NCBI GenBank assembly: GCA_045863035.1
Contig: BTUV01000076.1
Coordinates: forward strand, 1-14,920
Direction of reading: 5' to 3'
From: H2-BAC3 sp045863035
GTDB lineage: Bacteria > Bacteroidota > Ignavibacteria > Ignavibacteriales > Ignavibacteriaceae
Length of the DNA: 14,920 nt
The translations under genes and the position numbers were made by a program. Position 1 is the stretch's first letter, and each line of letters begins with the position of its first letter. Positions 14,733 through 14,920 of this stretch are shown here, one piece after another. The notes beneath the pieces were generated by a model, which searched no databases, was not told the DNA's origin, and worked only from the letters and a program-made list of their open reading frames with translations.

Positions 14733-14868
14733 GCAGAGACGATGCACCCGTACAGACGATGCATGCGTACAAACGATGCATGCGTACAGACGATGCATGC
14801 GTACAGACGATGCATGCGCACAGACGATGCACCCGTACAGACGATGCATGCGTACAGACGATGCATGC
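14733..14868. repeat. Eight tandem 17-bp repeats
   Basis: Eight contiguous units of 17 bases follow each other without spacers. The commonest form is GTACAGACGATGCATGC. Units 1 and 6 end in ACCC instead of ATGC, unit 1 starts GCAGAG, unit 3 has one A for G, and unit 6 starts GC. The array begins 12 bases after the protease stop. Because 17 is not a multiple of three and no stop occurs in any minus-strand frame, the array yields spurious repetitive minus-strand reading frames. Confidence 0.95.
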
Positions 14869-14878
14869 ATCGTCTCTG
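14734..14878. repeat. 13-bp terminal inverted repeat enclosing the tandem array; 20-bp palindrome at its right end
   Basis: CAGAGACGATGCA (14734-14746) and TGCATCGTCTCTG (14866-14878) are exact inverse copies bounding the tandem units. The right end also contains AGACGATGCATGCATCGTCT (14856-14875), a perfect 20-bp palindrome. The whole could be a palindromic REP/MITE-like element whose inner unit has been amplified. It may also act as a strong hairpin terminator for the protease gene. Confidence 0.8.
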
Positions 14879-14920
14879 TTATGTTAAAAGTCAAGTAAGC
14901 CGCAAATATTATTACATCCA

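Noticed and set aside
14733..14868. CRISPR array
   Set aside because: The units are contiguous at 17 bp with no unique spacers, and there are no cas genes.
14510..14894. Minus-strand reading frames with repeated MHRLYACIVCTHASSVR-like peptide
   Set aside because: They are produced by the 17-bp tandem array, which happens to lack stops on that strand, and run into the end of the protease gene. There is no start signal or protein-like composition.

Overview
The window looks like chromosome of an Ignavibacteria-type bacterium (Bacteroidota/Ignavibacteriota lineage). Two secreted proteins end in Por/type IX secretion sorting domains, one with the YPNPFNPSTTI motif so common in Ignavibacteria. 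Two promoters carry a Bacteroidota-style TAnnTTTG-like -7 box, and several genes use TTG or GTG starts. This placement is an inference from motifs; no 16S or marker gene is present.

Region 1 (about 186-6561, + strand) is the most unusual part. It is one compact operon of six overlapping genes behind a textbook sigma-54 promoter (TGGCACG-N4-TTGCT, 274-289) with possible activator sites upstream. In order the genes encode: a stand-alone PqqD-like protein (RiPP recognition element), an ATP-grasp ligase, a fold-type III PLP decarboxylase-like enzyme with a leader-peptide-like N-terminal tail (YxxP), a urea-transporter-like membrane domain fused to an M23 metallopeptidase domain, a signal-peptide TPR protein, and a YaiO-like outer-membrane beta-barrel. 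Cytoplasmic peptide or amino-acid chemistry, an inner-membrane channel with an LytM domain and an outer-membrane barrel are therefore co-expressed. I know of no described pathway with this composition. The closest logic I can name is the BtrJ/BtrK pair of butirosin synthesis (ATP-grasp loading followed by PLP decarboxylation on a carrier protein), with an RRE/leader pair possibly replacing the carrier.

Region 2 (6562-8963) holds a short repeat-bearing convergent intergenic region, a minus-strand T9SS-exported FG-GAP/VCBS repeat protein, and upstream of it a broken secreted-protein gene. That gene's signal peptide is interrupted by a 10-base C tract (poly-G on the + strand), so it is either a phase-variable gene or a decayed remnant. 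The block is visibly more AT-rich than its flanks.

Region 3 (8964-11917, + strand) is a tight housekeeping operon: anhydro-N-acetylmuramic acid kinase (anmK), an RmlD-like NAD(P)-dependent sugar-nucleotide reductase/epimerase, and endonuclease IV (nfo).

Region 4 (12018-14720) encodes a large secreted M6-family metalloprotease with a T9SS sorting domain. It is followed by eight tandem 17-bp units enclosed by a perfect 13-bp inverted repeat. No tRNA, rRNA, CRISPR array, transposase or phage gene was seen.
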